A stretch of 7,535 bases of DNA, from NCBI GenBank assembly GCA_030830415.1, contig JAURNB010000074.1:1-7535 (forward strand). Direction: 5' to 3'. The position numbers and the translations under genes are program-made. Numbering within the stretch: the stretch's first letter is position 1; each line of letters starts with the position of its first letter. This document shows positions 5,782-7,535 of the stretch, in pieces. A model generated the notes under the pieces. It was not told the origin of the DNA. It worked only from the letters and a program-made list of their open reading frames with translations, and did not search any database. The DNA is from Acidimicrobiales bacterium (GTDB taxonomy: Bacteria > Actinomycetota > Acidimicrobiia > Acidimicrobiales > Ilumatobacteraceae).

Positions 5782-6513
5782 GTGAGGACCATTCGCTATC
5801 AGCAGATTGCCGAGAACCTGCGCGAGCGTCTCGTCGCGGGCAATTTCGTCGCTGGTCGGATGTTGCCGAGCGAGTCGGAGTTATCTGCTGAGTTTTCTGC
5901 TAGCCGAGTCACGGTGCGTCGTGCACTCGAAGTGCTGCGCGATGAAGGCCTCGTGAGTGCTCGACAAGGTTTCGGATGGTTTGTTCCTGGCGACACGGTG
6001 CGTCAGCCGTTGGGAAAATTGGCAACCATCGAAGAACAAATGCGGGCGAGTGGAGTGACTTCGCAGCGACGCATTGTGGAGTTTGGTTTTGAATCGGCGC
6101 CGAAGAAAATTGCCGATGTGTTGGGAACAACCCAAGTGCTGCGCGTTCTGCGCGTGAACCTTGCCGATGGCGAGCCCTTTGCCATTGTGACGGTGTGGTG
6201 TTCTGCAGAAGTGGGCCAGCATTTGTCGCGTCGCGATGTTGAGCAGTCGCCATTTTATGAACTGCTCGATGTTCCACTCAGTGGAGCAACGCAAACCATT
6301 GGGGCCGATGCAGCAACTCCAGACGATGCAACGATGTTGCACATTCCTGTTGGTTCACCTGTCTTGCGTTGTGAGCGGGTCACGTCCGATACCACTGGTC
6401 GCCCAGTGTTGGTATCGCATCACGTGTTTCCCGCTCACCGCACAGAGTTTGTAGTTGACTTGCCGTACACCGAGCCATCTATTGCGCCCAGTGGTTTACG
6501 GCTCGTTGACTAA
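5782..6513 (+). CDS. GntR-family regulator, HutC/UTRA type
   Basis: This is a transcriptional repressor-type protein of 243 residues, a normal length for the HutC subfamily. The N-terminal winged helix-turn-helix covers about residues 3-68, with the signature PSESELSAEFSASRVTVRRA (29-48) and the wing GLVSARQGFGWFV (56-68). A UTRA ligand-binding domain follows from about residue 90 to 232, including VLRVLRVNLADGEPFAI and VLVSHHVFPAH. The start is GTG at 5782: an in-frame stop lies six codons upstream at 5764 and no other usual start codon intervenes. There is no Shine-Dalgarno, so the mRNA may be leaderless or nearly so. It is divergent from acn with 79 bp between the starts, and that gap carries a HutC-type operator. 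Control of acn and itself is the natural inference. UTRA ligands range from sugar phosphates to amino-acid derivatives, and the effector here cannot be told from sequence. Confidence 0.95.
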   Translation: MRTIRYQQIAENLRERLVAGNFVAGRMLPSESELSAEFSASRVTVRRALEVLRDEGLVSARQGFGWFVPGDTVRQPLGKLATIEEQMRASGVTSQRRIVEFGFESAPKKIADVLGTTQVLRVLRVNLADGEPFAIVTVWCSAEVGQHLSRRDVEQSPFYELLDVPLSGATQTIGADAATPDDATMLHIPVGSPVLRCERVTSDTTGRPVLVSHHVFPAHRTEFVVDLPYTEPSIAPSGLRLVD

Positions 6514-6520
6514 CTGCGAA

Positions 6521-7171
6521 TTACCACTTATCCCAGTGCAAAATGCCATCGAGTGGCAAACGCTTCGCAACTTTGAAGTCGGTTCCGATGGTGTACGCAA
6601 TGGGGAAGAGCCCGGCTTGAGTGACTTTGTCGAACGGAATGCCGAGTACTTCAGCGGCACGCTTTTCGCCTTCGCCGATGAGGTGAATGGTGGTCCAAGC
6701 TGAACCAATGCCGCGCTCACGAGCCGCAAGCATGAATGACCACACTGCAGGAAGGAGTGAGCCCCATGCCGATGCGCCTTGCATCACCGATGCGTTGTCG
6801 AGACGACCAGTGATGCACGGAACGAGCATGAGTGGAACGCGATGAAAGTTTTCGGTGAGGTATGTTGCCGATTCGGTGATTTTTTCTTTTTGTGCAGAGC
6901 GTGGGTCGTCGTCTGCATAGCCGGCGCTCGTTGGATTTTTTGCGTAAATAGAAAAGTTCTCTTTGTAAATGTCGGCAAGAGCTTTTTTCTTGGCGGCATC
7001 TTCAACAACAATCCACTGCCAGCCTTGGCTGTTTGAGCCAGTTGGGGCTTGAAGGGCAATTTGCAGGCACTCTTCCACGACGGATCGGGCAACAGGCTTG
7101 TCGAAATCTAGGCGCTTGCGCACGCTGCGGGTGGTGGTGAGTACTTCGTCGGCGGTGAGGTTCAATTTCAT
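6521..7171 (-). CDS. Nitroreductase-family flavoprotein
   Basis: This is a predicted FMN-dependent NAD(P)H oxidoreductase of the nitroreductase superfamily, 216 residues, cytoplasmic and probably a homodimer. The N-terminal FMN-phosphate motif is RSVRKR (15-20), followed by the conserved APTGSNSQGWQW (42-53) that contacts flavin. A second flavin-region segment, AARERGIGSAWTTIH (149-163), and a C-terminal LGIPFDKVTQAGLFPIAY (176-193) complete the fold. The ATG at 7171 matches the usual start, two residues short of any other Met option, and GAAGAG precedes it directly. It ends seven bases from the gntR stop, tail to tail, with no clear terminator in the gap. Its start faces the enoyl-CoA hydratase 45 bp away. 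Family members reduce nitroaromatics, quinones, flavins or enoates, and the physiological substrate cannot be assigned here. Confidence 0.93.
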   Translation of the reverse strand: MKLNLTADEVLTTTRSVRKRLDFDKPVARSVVEECLQIALQAPTGSNSQGWQWIVVEDAAKKKALADIYKENFSIYAKNPTSAGYADDDPRSAQKEKITESATYLTENFHRVPLMLVPCITGRLDNASVMQGASAWGSLLPAVWSFMLAARERGIGSAWTTIHLIGEGEKRAAEVLGIPFDKVTQAGLFPIAYTIGTDFKVAKRLPLDGILHWDKW

Positions 7172-7216
7172 CTCTTCAGTGTGTCATGTGAGGCACGGGA
7201 GTGCGAGACTGAAACG
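7172..7216. promoter_or_regulatory. 45-bp divergent promoter region
   Basis: This gap must serve both the nitroreductase and the enoyl-CoA hydratase. It holds two small inverted repeats: TTCAGT (7175-7180) with ACTGAA (7208-7213), and GCAC (7193-7196) with GTGC (7201-7204). No convincing -10 or -35 hexamer is visible on either strand. The short distance suggests coordinate control, but the repeats are short enough to arise by chance. Confidence 0.3.
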
Positions 7217-7535
7217 ATGAGCAGCGAAAAGAGAGTCACTATTTCTGTTAATGGCGGCATTGCAGATGTGCGCATGAACCGCCCCGATAAGCGAAATGCG
7301 CTCGATGGCGCGATGTTTGCGGGTCTGGCTGAAGCCGGAGACGAATTGAAAGCACGCAAAGACGTGCGCGTGGTGGTGTTATCGGGTGAAGGTTCGTCGT
7401 TTTGCGCGGGCCTCGATTTCGGTTCGTTTCAGCAAATGGCAGGTGGGGTAAGTGACGCTCCTCGTGAACCACGTGCATCAGATATGCAAGAGGGTCGCAT
7501 CACGCACCTGGGTCAGCAAGCTGCATGGGCATGGC
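7217..7535 (+). CDS. Enoyl-CoA hydratase/isomerase, 3' end beyond window
   Basis: This is a crotonase-superfamily enzyme, of which 106 residues are visible out of the usual 250-280. The N-terminal strand pattern VTISVNGGIADVRMNRPDKR (7-26) and the first oxyanion-hole region RNALDGAMF (26-34) are typical. The core motif VRVVVLSGEGSSFCAGLDFG (50-69) holds the second part of the acyl-CoA-binding pocket and the CAG turn. An extended polar segment (about 73-95) lies between that core and the next helix, as in many members. The catalytic Glu region is past the window end, so hydratase, isomerase or hydrolase cannot be told apart. The ATG at 7217 fits the family start; there is no clear Shine-Dalgarno. 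It is divergent from the nitroreductase. A role in fatty-acid or other acyl-CoA breakdown is the general inference. Confidence 0.93.
   Translation, partial: MSSEKRVTISVNGGIADVRMNRPDKRNALDGAMFAGLAEAGDELKARKDVRVVVLSGEGSSFCAGLDFGSFQQMAGGVSDAPREPRASDMQEGRITHLGQQAAWAW

Noticed and set aside
5703..5792. Thirty extra residues at the aconitase N-terminus
   Set aside because: The stretch covers the divergent promoter and operator and overlaps the gntR start. The family N-terminus fits the ATG at 5702.
6514..6560. Terminator between gntR and the nitroreductase
   Set aside because: Only 4-bp stems such as CACT/AGTG and GCCA/TGGC are found, lying in the nitroreductase coding end, with no T tract.

Overview
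The window looks like a chromosomal segment of an actinobacterium, perhaps of the Acidimicrobiia or a related aquatic lineage. That placement is inferred from protein character, a moderate-to-high GC content judged by eye, and several gene starts that lack a Shine-Dalgarno sequence. No marker gene here fixes the taxonomy, and nothing in the window points to a mobile element, phage, CRISPR array, tRNA or rRNA.

From left to right, four genes lie on the minus strand, read from right to left: an aconitase of the mitochondrial type (acn), a LysR-family regulator, a short acyl-CoA/acetyl-CoA carboxylase carboxyltransferase subunit, and a citrate synthase (gltA) that runs off the left edge. A GntR/UTRA (HutC-type) regulator is divergent from acn. 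It ends tail to tail with a minus-strand nitroreductase-family flavoprotein. An enoyl-CoA hydratase/isomerase is divergent from the nitroreductase and runs off the right edge.

The gene set centres on the acetyl-CoA node and entry to the TCA cycle. Citrate synthase and aconitase turn acetyl-CoA plus oxaloacetate into isocitrate, the carboxyltransferase acts on an acyl-CoA, and the crotonase-fold enzyme probably acts in acyl-CoA breakdown. Two local regulators (LysR and GntR) flank acn.

The coding genes are conventional; the non-coding DNA is the unusual part. (1) The 200-bp gap between lysR and acn holds three consecutive hairpins, each with a loop of exactly five C on the plus strand (five G on the minus strand). 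They recall the C-rich loops of the actinobacterial 6C RNA. (2) The same gap has a perfect 17-bp palindrome just upstream of lysR and a further 9-bp inverted repeat, yet no protein gene is divergent from lysR. (3) A HutC-type operator core, GTGTAGAC, lies in the acn/gntR divergent promoter. (4) The acn leader can fold into a hairpin capped by a GCAA tetraloop. (5) The gltA and acn leaders share an exact 10-nt element, AGCCCCCAAT, whose C5 run is complementary to the G5 loops of a minus-strand transcript of the hairpin array. Together these suggest post-transcriptional coordination of citrate synthase and aconitase, which is a hypothesis and not a demonstrated system.
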